DNA from: an uncultured Ruminococcus sp.
Lineage (GTDB): Bacteria; Bacillota; Clostridia; Oscillospirales; Ruminococcaceae
DNA: 64,000 bases
Direction: 5' to 3'
Assembly (NCBI GenBank): GCA_910579955.1
Contig: CAJTWE010000006.1
Coordinates: forward strand, 54,665 to 118,664
How positions within the stretch are numbered: the first letter of the stretch is position 1; the number at the start of each line of letters is the position of its first letter. The position numbers and the translations under genes were made by a program. Positions 34,051 through 44,073 of this stretch are shown piece by piece. Under the pieces are notes generated by a model. The model did no database searches and was not told where the DNA came from. It saw only the letters and a list, made by a program, of their open reading frames with translations.

Positions 34051-36078
34051 ATGAAGAAGTGGAAAATCGCATCGCCAGATAAGAAAATCGCTGAAAATTT
34101 AAGTAAAAACGGCGGCATTTCTATGCTTTGCGCAGAAGTTTTAGCTGCACGAAATATCAAATCACTGGAGGAAGCGGCGCAGCTTCTTAATTGCGATGGC
34201 TTGTCTGACCCGTTTATGCTTCAAGATATGCAGGTTGCTGTTGATGTTATAAATGAAGCTATTGATTCCGGCGTTCCAATATGTATATACGGAGACTATG
34301 ATTGCGACGGAATTATGGCAACTGTTATTCTCTATTCTTATCTTTTGGAGCTTGGAGTTGATGTTACATACTATATTCCTGAACGTGATGAAGGATATGG
34401 TATGAATGAAGCCGCTGTAAGAAAGCTTAAAGAAGAGAAAGTAGGGCTTATTGTAACAGTTGATAACGGCATTACAGCTTTAAAGGAAGCTGAGCTTATA
34501 TACGAGCTTGGTATGCGCCTTGTTGTAACAGATCACCACCAGCCGCTTGAAGAGCTTCCACGTGCAGAGGCTGTCGTTGACCCGCATAGAAGCGATTGTC
34601 CGTCACCTTACAAGAAATACTGCGGAGCAGGCATTGCGCTTATGCTCGTTGCAGCGCTTAATGACGGCGATTATACTATAGCAATGGAGGCTTTTGCAGA
34701 ACTTGCAGCTATAGCGACAGTTGCAGATGTAGTTGATCTTTCCGGTGAAAATAGATTCCTTGTTCAGAGAGGTCTTATGTATCTTGCCAATATCGAACGT
34801 CCGGGACTTCTGGCGCTTATGGAAAAAAGCGGAGTTTTGGGAAAACCGCTTACTTCTACATCTCTGGCATTCTCAATTGCACCACGAATAAATGCGGCTG
34901 GACGATTCAGTTCTCCATCACGAGCGGTATGCCTTTTGCTTGCGGAAGAACAGGATGATGCAAATAAGCTTGTAGATGAGCTTGAGCTTTGTAATCGTGC
35001 AAGAAAAGAAGAGGAGGAGAAAATCCTTCTGGAGGTTGAAAAACAGATCGCAAGACAGCCGTATCTGCTTTCTGAAAGAGTTCTTATTTTTGCCGGAAAG
35101 AATTGGCACCACGGAGTAATAGGAATTGCAGCGGCAAGATTGCAGGAGCGTTTTGGCAAGCCTGTGTTTATGATAACTATAGAGGAAAGCGGTGCAAGAG
35201 GTTCAGCTCGTTCGTTTGGTGAATTTTCTGTTTTTGACTGCCTTAATGCCTGTAGAGAGCATCTTACAAAGTACGGTGGACATCCGGGCGCAGGCGGATT
35301 TTCTCTTGAAAAAGAGAGTATTCCGGAATTTATAAAGTCGATTGCAAAATATTCAGCGGAATATTTCCCTGAAATGCCTGTTTTGACAGTCAAGGCAGAT
35401 AAGCTTATGCTTCCTGTTGATATGACAATTGAAAATATAGGAGGACTCAGTGTTTTAGAGCCTTCCGGAGCAGGAAATCCTTCACCTGTTTTTGCTTTAT
35501 GTCACGCTGTTTTAAAAGAACTCGTACCGCTTTCCGGTGGTGTTCACACTAAGCTAAAGCTTATTTACGGAACTATGGCGATAGAGGCACTACTGTTTCG
35601 TGTGTCTCCTGAGAATGTGAATTTGAAGCCTGAGGATATGTGCGATCTACTTGTAAGCGCAGGCATAAATACTTATAACGGACGCAAAAGTATAAGTCTT
35701 ATTGTTCAGGATTATAGAAGAAGCGGAGTTAAGCAGGCGAAATATTTTGCTGCTTTATCTGCATATGATAAATTTGTAAGAGACGAGGAGCTTTCAAAGG
35801 CATATTATGCTGCAATTTCTCCAAAACGTGAGGAGCTTGTGGCTGTTTATAAAAGTATAGGTGAAAAGGCAATAGATATAGATGCACTTTTTATGCGCAT
35901 GCAATCTATTGATATGAATTATTGCAAGCTGCGAATTGCACTTGATATTTTTAATGAATTGGGTCTTGTAAGTATAGATCTTTATAATGGTACTGTTAAA
36001 AAAATTCATATAGACGGAAGTGTTAACTTAGAGGATTCCGTATTGCTTAGTAAAGTACGGAAAAAAGGGGAGGTATAA
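34051..36078 (+). CDS. recJ: Single-stranded-DNA exonuclease RecJ
   Basis: RecJ is a 5'-3' ssDNA exonuclease used in recombination and mismatch repair. The 675-residue protein has the DHH-family motifs: YGDYDCDG near residue 82, VTVDNGI, and TDHHQ near 160. The DHHA1 region has GGHPGAGGFSL near residue 410. A C-terminal OB-like domain and an extra approximately 120-residue tail, common in Firmicutes RecJ, follow. It is followed within 4 nt by rel, so the two are cotranscribed. Confidence 0.95.
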   Translation: MKKWKIASPDKKIAENLSKNGGISMLCAEVLAARNIKSLEEAAQLLNCDGLSDPFMLQDMQVAVDVINEAIDSGVPICIYGDYDCDGIMATVILYSYLLELGVDVTYYIPERDEGYGMNEAAVRKLKEEKVGLIVTVDNGITALKEAELIYELGMRLVVTDHHQPLEELPRAEAVVDPHRSDCPSPYKKYCGAGIALMLVAALNDGDYTIAMEAFAELAAIATVADVVDLSGENRFLVQRGLMYLANIERPGLLALMEKSGVLGKPLTSTSLAFSIAPRINAAGRFSSPSRAVCLLLAEEQDDANKLVDELELCNRARKEEEEKILLEVEKQIARQPYLLSERVLIFAGKNWHHGVIGIAAARLQERFGKPVFMITIEESGARGSARSFGEFSVFDCLNACREHLTKYGGHPGAGGFSLEKESIPEFIKSIAKYSAEYFPEMPVLTVKADKLMLPVDMTIENIGGLSVLEPSGAGNPSPVFALCHAVLKELVPLSGGVHTKLKLIYGTMAIEALLFRVSPENVNLKPEDMCDLLVSAGINTYNGRKSISLIVQDYRRSGVKQAKYFAALSAYDKFVRDEELSKAYYAAISPKREELVAVYKSIGEKAIDIDALFMRMQSIDMNYCKLRIALDIFNELGLVSIDLYNGTVKKIHIDGSVNLEDSVLLSKVRKKGEV

Positions 36079-36081
36079 GCT

Positions 36082-38298
36082 ATGAGCGAAGAAAAATCCA
36101 AGGGAATTATTACAATCGAAGATCTGACTGCGAAGATAGTTGAGGTAGACAGAAAATATAATCTCAGCAAAATCCTTTCTGCGTATGAGTTTGCAGAACA
36201 TGCTCATGGCGATCAGAAGCGATCATCAGGCGAACCATATATCATACACCCTCTTTCTGTGGCGGAGATACTGGTTGATCTCGGAATGGATACAGATACT
36301 ATTTGCGTTGGGCTTCTTCATGATGTTGTAGAGGATACAGAGTATACTCTTGATGACATTCGTTCACGCTTTGGACAGGATGTTGCCATGCTTGTGGACG
36401 GTGTCACTAAACTTAGCCGTGTTCCTGTTTTTGATAAACAGCAGCAGCAGGCTGGGAATTTTATGAAGGTACTGCTTGCTATGTCTCATGATATACGTGT
36501 AATGATCATAAAGCTGGCAGACAGACTGCACAATACTCGTACTCTCAAATATTTACCGCCTTATAAGCAGCGCAGGATCGCACTTGAAACTATGAATATC
36601 TATGCGCCCATTGCTCATAGACTTGGAATACACACGATACATGAAGAGCTTGTAGATCTTTCATTCAGATATCTTGATCCATTTGCATATTCTGAGATAG
36701 AACACGTTATGCTTCTAAAAAAAGAAAAGCGTGAGGCGTTTATTGAATCAATAATTGAACGTTTGAAAAGACGTTTGTCAGAGGAACACTTTGAGAAAGA
36801 ACCTTCTATTTCGGGCAGAGTAAAAAGCATATACGGAATTTATAAGAAAATATATATGGGGCATAAGAATATTGATGAAATATTCGATAAATATGCTATA
36901 CGTGTTATTGTAAGCAATCAGGCTGAATGCTATCTTGTATTGGGTATAGTTCACTCATTTTTTAGACCTATCCCAAACCGTTTCAAGGACTATATCGCCA
37001 ATCCTAAGGCTAATATGTATCAGTCGCTGCATACTACTGTAACGTCAGTCGAAGGTATACCTTTTGAAATACAAATACGTACATGGGATATGCATGTTGC
37101 AGCTGAATACGGCATTGCTGCTCACTGGAAATATAAAGAGGGTATTTATAAACACGATCGTATGGAAGAACGTCTTGCGTGGGTAAGACAAGTAATTGAA
37201 GCACAGCAGACTTCAGATGATGTAGAGGAAATTGTAAATATAATTAAGAACGATATATCACCCGAAGAAATAGTTGTAATGACGCCAAGAGGTGATTCTA
37301 TTACTCTTCCTCAGGATGCAACTGTTCTTGATTTTGCGTACCGTATTCATACAGAAGTAGGTCATAAGACGATCGGTGCAAAGGTCGATGGAAAGATGGT
37401 CCCTCTCGACTATCAGCTGAAAACAGGCGAGATTTGTGAGATCCTCACTACAAAAGATCCGAGTAAAGGCCCTACAAGAGCATGGCAGCAGATCGTTAAG
37501 ACAAATGAAGCAAAATCAAAAATACGCTCATGGTTTAAGAAAGAAAAGCGTGAAGAGAATATTCAGCAGGGAATGGCAAGTCTTGAACAGGAATTCAAGA
37601 AGTTTAGAATGGATATTCCAGCAGCAGAGCTTGAAAGCTTTCTTGCCGACGATCTTAAACGTCATAGCTGTGATACTCTTGAGGATTTCTATGCTTCTAT
37701 TGGTTACGGCGGCGTTTCTCTATCTAAGATAATGCCCAGACTAAAGGATCAGTATGTAAAGCAATATGGTCAGTCCGCTGAAACAGATCTTGAAGAGTTG
37801 CCAATTGTTGTTGAGCATGTTTCGTCAAGCGGCGACGGATGCATTGAAATAGATAAAATAGATGATATCGTATATAAGCTTGCAAAGTGCTGTAGTCCTA
37901 TGCCGGGAGATGATATTGTAGGATTTATCACAAGGGGACACGGTATATCCATTCATGCAAAGAGCTGCATAAATTATATTTCCGCTGCAAAGAGGAATAA
38001 TCCGGATGAAATGGGCCGCTGGATGGCTGTTAAGTGGAAGAACACTGTAAAGCCACTTAAACTTGATATAGGTCTGGAAATAGTTGCTGTAGACAGAGTG
38101 GGTCTTGTATTTGACGTATCAAAAGTGTTTATGGAAAATCATGTAATGATCATAAATTCTAATTCAAGAATGCTCAAAAATGGCAATGCAATTATAGATG
38201 CAACAGTACGTGTGGACGGAACAGATCAGCTTAAAAGTGTTATGGAAAAGATCAGAAAGATCAAGGGTGTTGTTTCCGTTGATCGTGCAAGAAAGTGA
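36082..38298 (+). CDS. rel: Bifunctional (p)ppGpp synthetase/hydrolase
   Basis: Rel makes and degrades (p)ppGpp in the stringent response. The 738-residue protein has the complete long-RSH architecture. A hydrolase HD domain has HDVVEDT near residue 86. A synthetase domain has RFKDYIANPKANMYQSLHT. A TGS domain starts VMTPRGDSITLP, a zinc-finger-like CC region follows (LAKCCSPMPGD), and a C-terminal ACT domain ends the protein. Both catalytic domains look intact. GGGGAGG precedes the ATG. Confidence 0.96.
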   Translation: MSEEKSKGIITIEDLTAKIVEVDRKYNLSKILSAYEFAEHAHGDQKRSSGEPYIIHPLSVAEILVDLGMDTDTICVGLLHDVVEDTEYTLDDIRSRFGQDVAMLVDGVTKLSRVPVFDKQQQQAGNFMKVLLAMSHDIRVMIIKLADRLHNTRTLKYLPPYKQRRIALETMNIYAPIAHRLGIHTIHEELVDLSFRYLDPFAYSEIEHVMLLKKEKREAFIESIIERLKRRLSEEHFEKEPSISGRVKSIYGIYKKIYMGHKNIDEIFDKYAIRVIVSNQAECYLVLGIVHSFFRPIPNRFKDYIANPKANMYQSLHTTVTSVEGIPFEIQIRTWDMHVAAEYGIAAHWKYKEGIYKHDRMEERLAWVRQVIEAQQTSDDVEEIVNIIKNDISPEEIVVMTPRGDSITLPQDATVLDFAYRIHTEVGHKTIGAKVDGKMVPLDYQLKTGEICEILTTKDPSKGPTRAWQQIVKTNEAKSKIRSWFKKEKREENIQQGMASLEQEFKKFRMDIPAAELESFLADDLKRHSCDTLEDFYASIGYGGVSLSKIMPRLKDQYVKQYGQSAETDLEELPIVVEHVSSSGDGCIEIDKIDDIVYKLAKCCSPMPGDDIVGFITRGHGISIHAKSCINYISAAKRNNPDEMGRWMAVKWKNTVKPLKLDIGLEIVAVDRVGLVFDVSKVFMENHVMIINSNSRMLKNGNAIIDATVRVDGTDQLKSVMEKIRKIKGVVSVDRARK

Positions 38299-38305
38299 GT
38301 TTTTT

Positions 38306-38938
38306 ATGAGAATGGTAAAAACCTTTATGCTTGGAAGCATTGCGACAAATTGTCATATTGTATATACAGGCGATAAGACTGTAATTGCTGTAGATATAGG
38401 CGGTGAGCCTGAAAAGATAATTGACTTTCTAAGTAAAAATGAGCTTACTTTGACTAAAATACTTTTGACTCATGGGCATTATGACCATATAGGCGGAGTG
38501 CTTGAGGTAATGAAGAAAACGGGTGCACAGCTTTATATTCACGAAGCGGATGTTTCCATGCTTTCTGATGCTCAAAAGAATCTTGCCTTCTGGCTCGAGC
38601 CTACCGCTGACTTTAAACCGATAACAGAGTACACTTCTGTTAGGGACGGCGATATTATAAAAGACAATGAAACGATGTTTACAGTGCTGCATACGCCTGG
38701 TCATACTCTGGGAAGCGTGTGCTATATGTGTGACGATGTTTTGCTGACAGGTGATACGCTGTTTTGTTTGTCTCGTGGAAGAACTGATTTTCCCGGCGGC
38801 AGTGATGCAGATATGCTTCGTTCTTTCAAGCGCCTTAAAGAACTTGACGGTGACTATAGAGTATTTCCGGGGCACAATGAATCTACCACACTTGAATTTG
38901 AAAGAAAAAACAATCCTGTTATGAGAGGAATTATATGA
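38306..38938 (+). CDS. MBL-fold hydrolase (glyoxalase II-like)
   Basis: This 210-residue metallo-beta-lactamase-fold enzyme of the GloB/YcbL type has the zinc motif THGHYDHIGG near residue 55. It also has further ligands in HTPGHTLGS and GDTLF and a final PGHNES. Substrates could be S-lactoylglutathione-like thioesters or others; the sequence does not decide. The start at 38306 lies 7 nt after rel. Its stop overlaps the hemZ start (ATGA), showing translational coupling. Confidence 0.9.
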   Translation: MRMVKTFMLGSIATNCHIVYTGDKTVIAVDIGGEPEKIIDFLSKNELTLTKILLTHGHYDHIGGVLEVMKKTGAQLYIHEADVSMLSDAQKNLAFWLEPTADFKPITEYTSVRDGDIIKDNETMFTVLHTPGHTLGSVCYMCDDVLLTGDTLFCLSRGRTDFPGGSDADMLRSFKRLKELDGDYRVFPGHNESTTLEFERKNNPVMRGII

Positions 38939-40464
38939 ACGAGAATATAAAAGAATTATCATTTCCGGTATTTCTGCTTGGACATGGTCTTAAATATGAG
39001 ACTGAGTGTATTTTAAAGGCATTTGTTCCGGTAGTGCGTTTTCAATTTTATTATGATGACATTTCTCTTCTTCCTGACAGCTGCCGCTATGCAGCAGTGC
39101 AGCTTCGTCAGGGCAGAGAGCATACTTACTTTTACTGTGCCGTTTCTCTTGGAGAGAAACGGCTGCGTCTTATGAAATGTACAGAAAGACTTTATCCTGA
39201 TAAGAATAAAAAAGAATGTGAAACAATAATCAGCAAATTGCTGTTTAAAATACTTCATGAAATTACGGGAACTGATGTTCCGTGGGGAATTCTTACGGGA
39301 ATACGTCCTACTAAAAAGGTTCTTCAGCTGCTTGATAAGGGCATGAGCCGTGATGAGATATTTGATTTACTTAGGGAGGAGTTTTGGATATCTGATGAAA
39401 AGCTGCGTCTTGTATACGATACGGCAGTAGTTCAGCGTCCGCTTCTTATGGCAACTCCGAAACATTCTATAGGTCTTTATGTATCCGTGCCGTTTTGTCC
39501 GTCAAGGTGTAGTTATTGTTCATTTGTATCACATTCAGTAGAGCAGGCTAAAAAGCTTATGCCGGAGTATATTAGACTTCTTTGCAGAGAACTGGAGATA
39601 TGGGGAGATATTGTAAAAAAGCTGGGACTTACTGTGGATACAGTATATTTTGGCGGTGGTACTCCTACATCTGTAAGTGCAGAGCATTTGGAAAGCTTGC
39701 TTAAAGCAGTAAATAAAAATTTCGATCTTTCGCATTTACGTGAATATTGCGTTGAAGCAGGCAGACCTGATACTATTACTGAGGAAAAGCTTGTTGTATT
39801 AAAGGAAAACGGAGTTACAAGAATATCTGTAAACCCACAGACAATGAACGATGAGGTTTTGAAAAACATTGGCAGACGGCACACATCTAAAGAAATAGTA
39901 GATGCCTATAAACTAGCAAGAAAAATAGGATTTGATAATATAAACATGGATCTTATAGCTGGTCTGCCAGGTGATACTCCGGATAGCTTTAGAAATACAC
40001 TTGAACAAATAATAGCTCTTGACCCGGACAGCATAACAGTTCATACCCTTACACTTAAAAGAGCTGCTAATCTTTTTTCTGATGGCGTTTCACAGCTTGA
40101 AAACCCTGTTCGTAAAATGGTAAGAGATAGTATAGCTATGCTGCCTGAAAATGGCTATAAGCCATATTATATGTATCGTCAAAAGAACACCCTTGATAAT
40201 CAGGAAAATGTTGGATATGCAAAGCCGGGCAAGGAGTCGTTTTATAATATGCTTATAATGGACGAAACGCAGTCTATATTTGGTGCTGGCTGTGCTGCGT
40301 CTACTAAGTTGGTAGAGCCTTGCGGAATGATAACACGTATATGTAATTATAAATTTCCATATGAGTATATAGCTCAGTTTGATCAGCTTATGGAAAAGAA
40401 AAATCAGATTTATGAGATATATGAACGTATAATCTGTCAGGAGGCTGCAAATGCAGAAAAATGA
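38935..40464 (+). CDS. hemZ: HemZ-like radical SAM coproporphyrinogen III oxidase family protein
   Basis: This 509-residue HemN/HemZ family protein has an N-terminal domain of about 160 residues typical of HemZ. The radical SAM cluster motif CPSRCSYC lies near residue 190, and YFGGGTPTSVS and GLPGDTPDSF follow. HemZ was named for anaerobic coproporphyrinogen oxidation, but family members include haem chaperones, so the activity is uncertain. It overlaps the MBL gene by 4 nt and the methyltransferase gene by 14 nt. Confidence 0.9.
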   Translation: MNENIKELSFPVFLLGHGLKYETECILKAFVPVVRFQFYYDDISLLPDSCRYAAVQLRQGREHTYFYCAVSLGEKRLRLMKCTERLYPDKNKKECETIISKLLFKILHEITGTDVPWGILTGIRPTKKVLQLLDKGMSRDEIFDLLREEFWISDEKLRLVYDTAVVQRPLLMATPKHSIGLYVSVPFCPSRCSYCSFVSHSVEQAKKLMPEYIRLLCRELEIWGDIVKKLGLTVDTVYFGGGTPTSVSAEHLESLLKAVNKNFDLSHLREYCVEAGRPDTITEEKLVVLKENGVTRISVNPQTMNDEVLKNIGRRHTSKEIVDAYKLARKIGFDNINMDLIAGLPGDTPDSFRNTLEQIIALDPDSITVHTLTLKRAANLFSDGVSQLENPVRKMVRDSIAMLPENGYKPYYMYRQKNTLDNQENVGYAKPGKESFYNMLIMDETQSIFGAGCAASTKLVEPCGMITRICNYKFPYEYIAQFDQLMEKKNQIYEIYERIICQEAANAEK

Positions 40465-41809
40465 GATTTACACAGTGTCAATAGATGATCTTACAGCAGA
40501 AGGTAGTGGAGTTTGTCATATTGATGGCATGGCTGTATTTATACCTGAATCAGCGGTAGGAGACAAGCTTAGAATAAAGATCGTTAAAGTACTTAAAAAT
40601 TATGCATTTGGTATTATAGAAGAAATTCTTATTCCGTCAGATGATCGCATTGTGCCCGACTGCATTTATCATAAGCAGTGCGGAGGATGTGTATTTAGGC
40701 ATATAAGCTATGAAAAAGAGCTGGAGATAAAGGCAAAAATAGTACGAGATGCTTTTGAAAGAATAGGAAAGCTTAGTCCTGCGTTTTTGCCTATAATAGG
40801 ATGTGAAAGCCGTATTGGTTACAGAAATAAGGCGCAGTATCCTGTGTCAGCCGATAAAAACGGAAATATAATATGCGGCTTTTACGCCCAAAGAAGCCAT
40901 AGGATCGTACCTGTTAATAATTGTCTGCTCCAGCCTGATATATTCGGAAGAATTGTAGAGCTGATACTTTCTTATGCCAAAGAAAAGAAAATAGCTCCTT
41001 ATAAGGAAGAAAACAATACGGGCATTTTGCGCCATATTTATCTTCGCAAGGGACATTACAGCGATGAAATTATGGTATGTCTTGTTGTGCGCAAGTCTAT
41101 AGAGAGAGAGCTTAAAGGCTTAGTTAAAAGGCTTATTGATGAGATTCCGGGTATAAAAAGTATAGTTATGAATATCAATCCCTATAAAACAAATGTTATT
41201 CTTGGCAATAAAAATGTAACTCTGTGGGGCAGTGATATTATAAAAGACACTATGTGCGGTAATGAAATAGAAATATCGCCGCTTTCATTTTATCAGGTAA
41301 ACACTCCGCAGGCAGAGAGGTTATACGCAGTAGCAAAAGATTTTGCAGGACTTACCGGCAAGGAACGTTTGCTTGACCTTTATTGCGGTGCTGGTACGAT
41401 AGGTATTTCTATGGCTGATAAGGCAAAAACGGTTCTGGGTGTAGAGGTGATACCCGAAGCCGTTGAAAACGCAAAAGAAAATGCAAAGAGAAATGGCGTA
41501 GAAAATGCTGAGTTTATATGTGGTGATGCAGGTGAAATAGCAAAGAAACTTGCAGACGATGGTATGCTTCCTGATGTAGTAGTAGTCGATCCGCCGAGAA
41601 AAGGCTGTGACGGACAAACTATCAGTGCAATATGTAAAATGAGTCCTAAGTGTATAGTAATGGTTTCCTGTAACCCTGCTACAGCTGCAAGAGATTGTTC
41701 CATTCTTAGTACGATGGGTTATGCTACAGAAAAGGTCCAGCCAGTTGATTTGTTTGGAGGCACGGGGCACGTTGAGTGCGTGGTTCTGCTGTCAAGAAAT
41801 GAAGGCTAA
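40451..41809 (+). CDS. rlmD: RlmD/TrmA-family RNA uracil-C5 methyltransferase
   Basis: This 452-residue enzyme methylates C5 of a uridine in 23S rRNA (RlmD or RlmCD type). The order is TRAM domain (residues 1-60), iron-sulfur motif CIYHKQCGGC near residue 74, SAM-binding DLYCGAGTIGIS near 311, and the catalytic cysteine in VSCNPAT near 400. Paralogues are hard to tell apart, so the exact target uridine is uncertain. It is the last intact gene before a decayed region. Confidence 0.92.
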   Translation: MQKNEIYTVSIDDLTAEGSGVCHIDGMAVFIPESAVGDKLRIKIVKVLKNYAFGIIEEILIPSDDRIVPDCIYHKQCGGCVFRHISYEKELEIKAKIVRDAFERIGKLSPAFLPIIGCESRIGYRNKAQYPVSADKNGNIICGFYAQRSHRIVPVNNCLLQPDIFGRIVELILSYAKEKKIAPYKEENNTGILRHIYLRKGHYSDEIMVCLVVRKSIERELKGLVKRLIDEIPGIKSIVMNINPYKTNVILGNKNVTLWGSDIIKDTMCGNEIEISPLSFYQVNTPQAERLYAVAKDFAGLTGKERLLDLYCGAGTIGISMADKAKTVLGVEVIPEAVENAKENAKRNGVENAEFICGDAGEIAKKLADDGMLPDVVVVDPPRKGCDGQTISAICKMSPKCIVMVSCNPATAARDCSILSTMGYATEKVQPVDLFGGTGHVECVVLLSRNEG

Positions 41810-42115
41810 AAAGCCCTATTCTGCGAGGTTTGTGGGCATATAGCAATTTTACACACTCATCTATCCCCATAAAATCAGTCCGTGGAAACATAACGAAACA
41901 GGCTGAAAACTGTCATCAGATGTACACACCCAACCCAGAACGCAAAATTTGTGTGCAGATTTGATTAAAACGGCAGATTTGTTGTCAAACTGCCTTGAAA
42001 CGCCTATTTTATGTTGTTTTGAGGCTGTGTGGCTGAGTGGGGAGATTTGTTGGCAATACAGTTTAAAATAGGGTTAATGTAAATTAGAATAGTAATTTTA
42101 ACAGGGATTCAGATT
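41810..42115. other. Gene-free region after rlmD
   Basis: These 306 nt contain no ORF with coding character, no clear promoter and no terminator. The 6-mer CCCTAT near 41815 recurs in complement as ATAGGG near 42068, and several short T/G-rich strings repeat. It looks like degraded sequence next to a broken gene, possibly a scar of a lost element. Confidence 0.5.
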
Positions 42116-42547
42116 ATGAATTTATATAGTTTTATGTCAGTAGGTTATGTATGGCATTGACATTTCAGAAGATATGAAAAAAACTGCCTCAAAGCGAAAC
42201 AGAAAAGCACTTGAAAACAATCAGCTTTTTCTTGAAACCGGAGATTGCTGTAATCTTCCCTATGAAGAGAATATGCTTTCAGGCGTTTCGTCAATAAATA
42301 CAATATATTTTTGGAATGACGCTGTTAGGGTTTGTCAGAAATAAGACGGGTACTGAAACCCGGAAAATCATTTTATAATGTTGTGTACACAAAGGAATGG
42401 TTCGGAGATTCATCATTTACGGAAAAAGGGTTTAATAAGTATGAACCCGCTGAACTTATAGACTTCGGTAAAAAAACAGGCTTTGAAAAAATGGATGTAC
42501 GGGATATTGTAAATGGTAAAAGTTTTATGGTTATATATACAAAGTAA
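42116..42547 (+). pseudogene. Broken class I SAM-dependent methyltransferase
   Basis: An ATG at 42116 opens MNLYSFMSVGYVW and then stops. From 42147 a second frame reads YGIDISEDMKKTASKRN...SINTIYFWNDAV, which is the end of motif I onward of a class I methyltransferase. It stops near 42343. A third frame resumes at GLSEIRRVLKPGKSFYNVVYTKEW and runs to 42547. So about 60-70 codons, including the SAM-binding GxGxG loop, are deleted near 42144, and a one-base indel lies near 42325-42335. The gene cannot make an active enzyme. Confidence 0.8.
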
Positions 42548-42650
42548 GGAAAACCACGCATTTATGCGAATGATACGGAACGTATCAGAAAAAAAACAAC
42601 GTAATTTCGGGAATGTTACTAATCGTATCAGTTATGTGACAGCGGGATTC

Positions 42651-42679
42651 TTGTTGTTTTCTATGCCCGATGATATACT
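42651..42679 (+). promoter_or_regulatory. Promoter of the PAP2-XRE pair
   Basis: TTGTTG (42651-42656) and TATACT (42674-42679) are separated by 17 nt, about 45 nt upstream of the PAP2 gene. Confidence 0.6.
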
Positions 42680-42725
42680 TTGAATCAGCCGAAAGGTAAA
42701 ATTCAAATTGAAAGGACATAGAAAA

Positions 42726-43388
42726 ATGAAAAAGAACGGAAAAAGATTTTTATTATCGGGAGCAGCATTCCTTGGGGCATTTGTATTGTGGACATTATTG
42801 ATTCAGATTGTGGATGTACAACCAGTCGGACAAAACGGAACTGATATAGGCTTTGCGGCATTTAACAGCTGGTTTCATAAGCTTATAGGTGTACATATGA
42901 CAATTTACACCATTACCGACTGGCTGGGACTTGTACCGCTTTTCGTCTGCATAGGATTCGGTGTGCTTGGATTATGTCAGCTTATTAAGAGAAGAAGTCT
43001 TTTGAAAGTAGACTGTGACATTATTGTTTTAGGTATTTATTACATTTTAGTGATAATTGGTTATGCTGTTTTTGAAATGATTCCTGTCAATTACAGACCT
43101 GTTCTTATTAATGGGATTATGGAGGCGTCATATCCTTCATCAACAACACTTCTTGTTTTAAGTGTTATGCCGACACTTGCTGAACAGATGAACCGAAGAC
43201 TGAAAAACACTTCTGCCAAAAGAATTATATGTGTTCTGACTGTCGCATTTTCGGCTTTTATGGTAATTGGCAGACTGATTTCCGGTGTTCATTGGTTTAC
43301 TGATATAATCGGTGGTGTGCTTTTAAGTGTCGGTTTATTTTGTATGTATAAAGCATTTGTTTTACTATGTGAAAAGAAAAAGAGCTGA
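42726..43388 (+). CDS. PAP2-family membrane phosphatase
   Basis: This 220-residue protein has about six transmembrane helices. It carries the PAP2 core: SYPSSTTLL near residue 139 (C2 motif, in place of SGH) and GRLISGVHWFTDIIGG near 182 (C3 motif, with catalytic His). The C1 lysine motif is not obvious; YRPVLINGIMEASYP precedes C2. Substrates in this family include undecaprenyl pyrophosphate and phosphatidate. AAAGGA lies upstream of the ATG at 42726. The next gene, a regulator, starts 15 nt downstream. Confidence 0.82.
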   Translation: MKKNGKRFLLSGAAFLGAFVLWTLLIQIVDVQPVGQNGTDIGFAAFNSWFHKLIGVHMTIYTITDWLGLVPLFVCIGFGVLGLCQLIKRRSLLKVDCDIIVLGIYYILVIIGYAVFEMIPVNYRPVLINGIMEASYPSSTTLLVLSVMPTLAEQMNRRLKNTSAKRIICVLTVAFSAFMVIGRLISGVHWFTDIIGGVLLSVGLFCMYKAFVLLCEKKKS

Positions 43389-43403
43389 TTGGGAGGTTCT
43401 GCT

Positions 43404-44021
43404 GTGGAATTCAATGAAAAATTACAGGAATTAAGAAAAAGCAGAGGTTTAACTCAGGAAGAATTAGCAGAGGCATTGTTTGTATCCAGAACTGCCGTTT
43501 CTAAATGGGAATCGGGCAGAGGATATCCCAGCATTGATTCATTGAAGGAAATATCAAAATATTTTTCAGTAACAATTGACGAATTACTGACCGGAGAAAA
43601 GCTGATTTCTATTGCAGAAAGAGAAAACAAATCCAACATTCAAAGAATCTGTGACTTGCTGACAGGCTTAGTAGATTTGTTTTCGTTTATACTCATTGTT
43701 CTTCCACTTTATCCAAATCCGATTAACGGATACATATATTCAGTAAATCTGTTTGATTATACAGAAACAACATCATTTAACCGACTGCTATACTGGATTA
43801 TGTTTCTCGCTCTTGTGCTTGTTGGTACTGTAAAAATTTTTATAACACAATTCGAGTTGAATAAAGGACAGAAGATTGTCACAGACATTTCAATAGTTCT
43901 CAGTATTATGACAATATTATTTCTGGCATTGACAAGAGAAGCTTACGCTATAACTGTTGCATTTTTCCTGTTTGTTGTAAAGGGCATTTTGCTGTTTAAA
44001 CACATAAAGTCAGAAAAATAA
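43404..44021 (+). CDS. XRE-family HTH regulator with membrane-spanning C-terminus
   Basis: This 205-residue protein has an N-terminal helix-turn-helix (LRKSRGLTQEELAEALFVSRTAVSKWESGRGYPSIDSLKEIS, residues 8-50). It is followed by FSVTIDELLTGEKLIS and three or four hydrophobic helices. HTH-plus-membrane regulators of this kind are common in Firmicutes and often control a neighbouring membrane gene. The GTG at 43404 follows GGGAGG. It lies just outside the prophage, so its relation to the phage is uncertain. Confidence 0.85.
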   Translation: MEFNEKLQELRKSRGLTQEELAEALFVSRTAVSKWESGRGYPSIDSLKEISKYFSVTIDELLTGEKLISIAERENKSNIQRICDLLTGLVDLFSFILIVLPLYPNPINGYIYSVNLFDYTETTSFNRLLYWIMFLALVLVGTVKIFITQFELNKGQKIVTDISIVLSIMTILFLALTREAYAITVAFFLFVVKGILLFKHIKSEK

Positions 44022-44030
44022 AGAAAGCAA

Positions 44031-44066
44031 AAAGCCTCTGTTGGATTTCACTCCAACAGAGGCTTT
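44031..44066. terminator. Bidirectional terminator between XRE gene and prophage recombinase
   Basis: AAAGCCTCTGTTGGA pairs perfectly with TCCAACAGAGGCTTT around TTTCAC. AAAAA/TTTTT-like tracts flank it on both sides. It separates the convergent host regulator and phage recombinase genes and lies at or near the left prophage end. Confidence 0.85.
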
Positions 44067-44073
44067 CTATATA

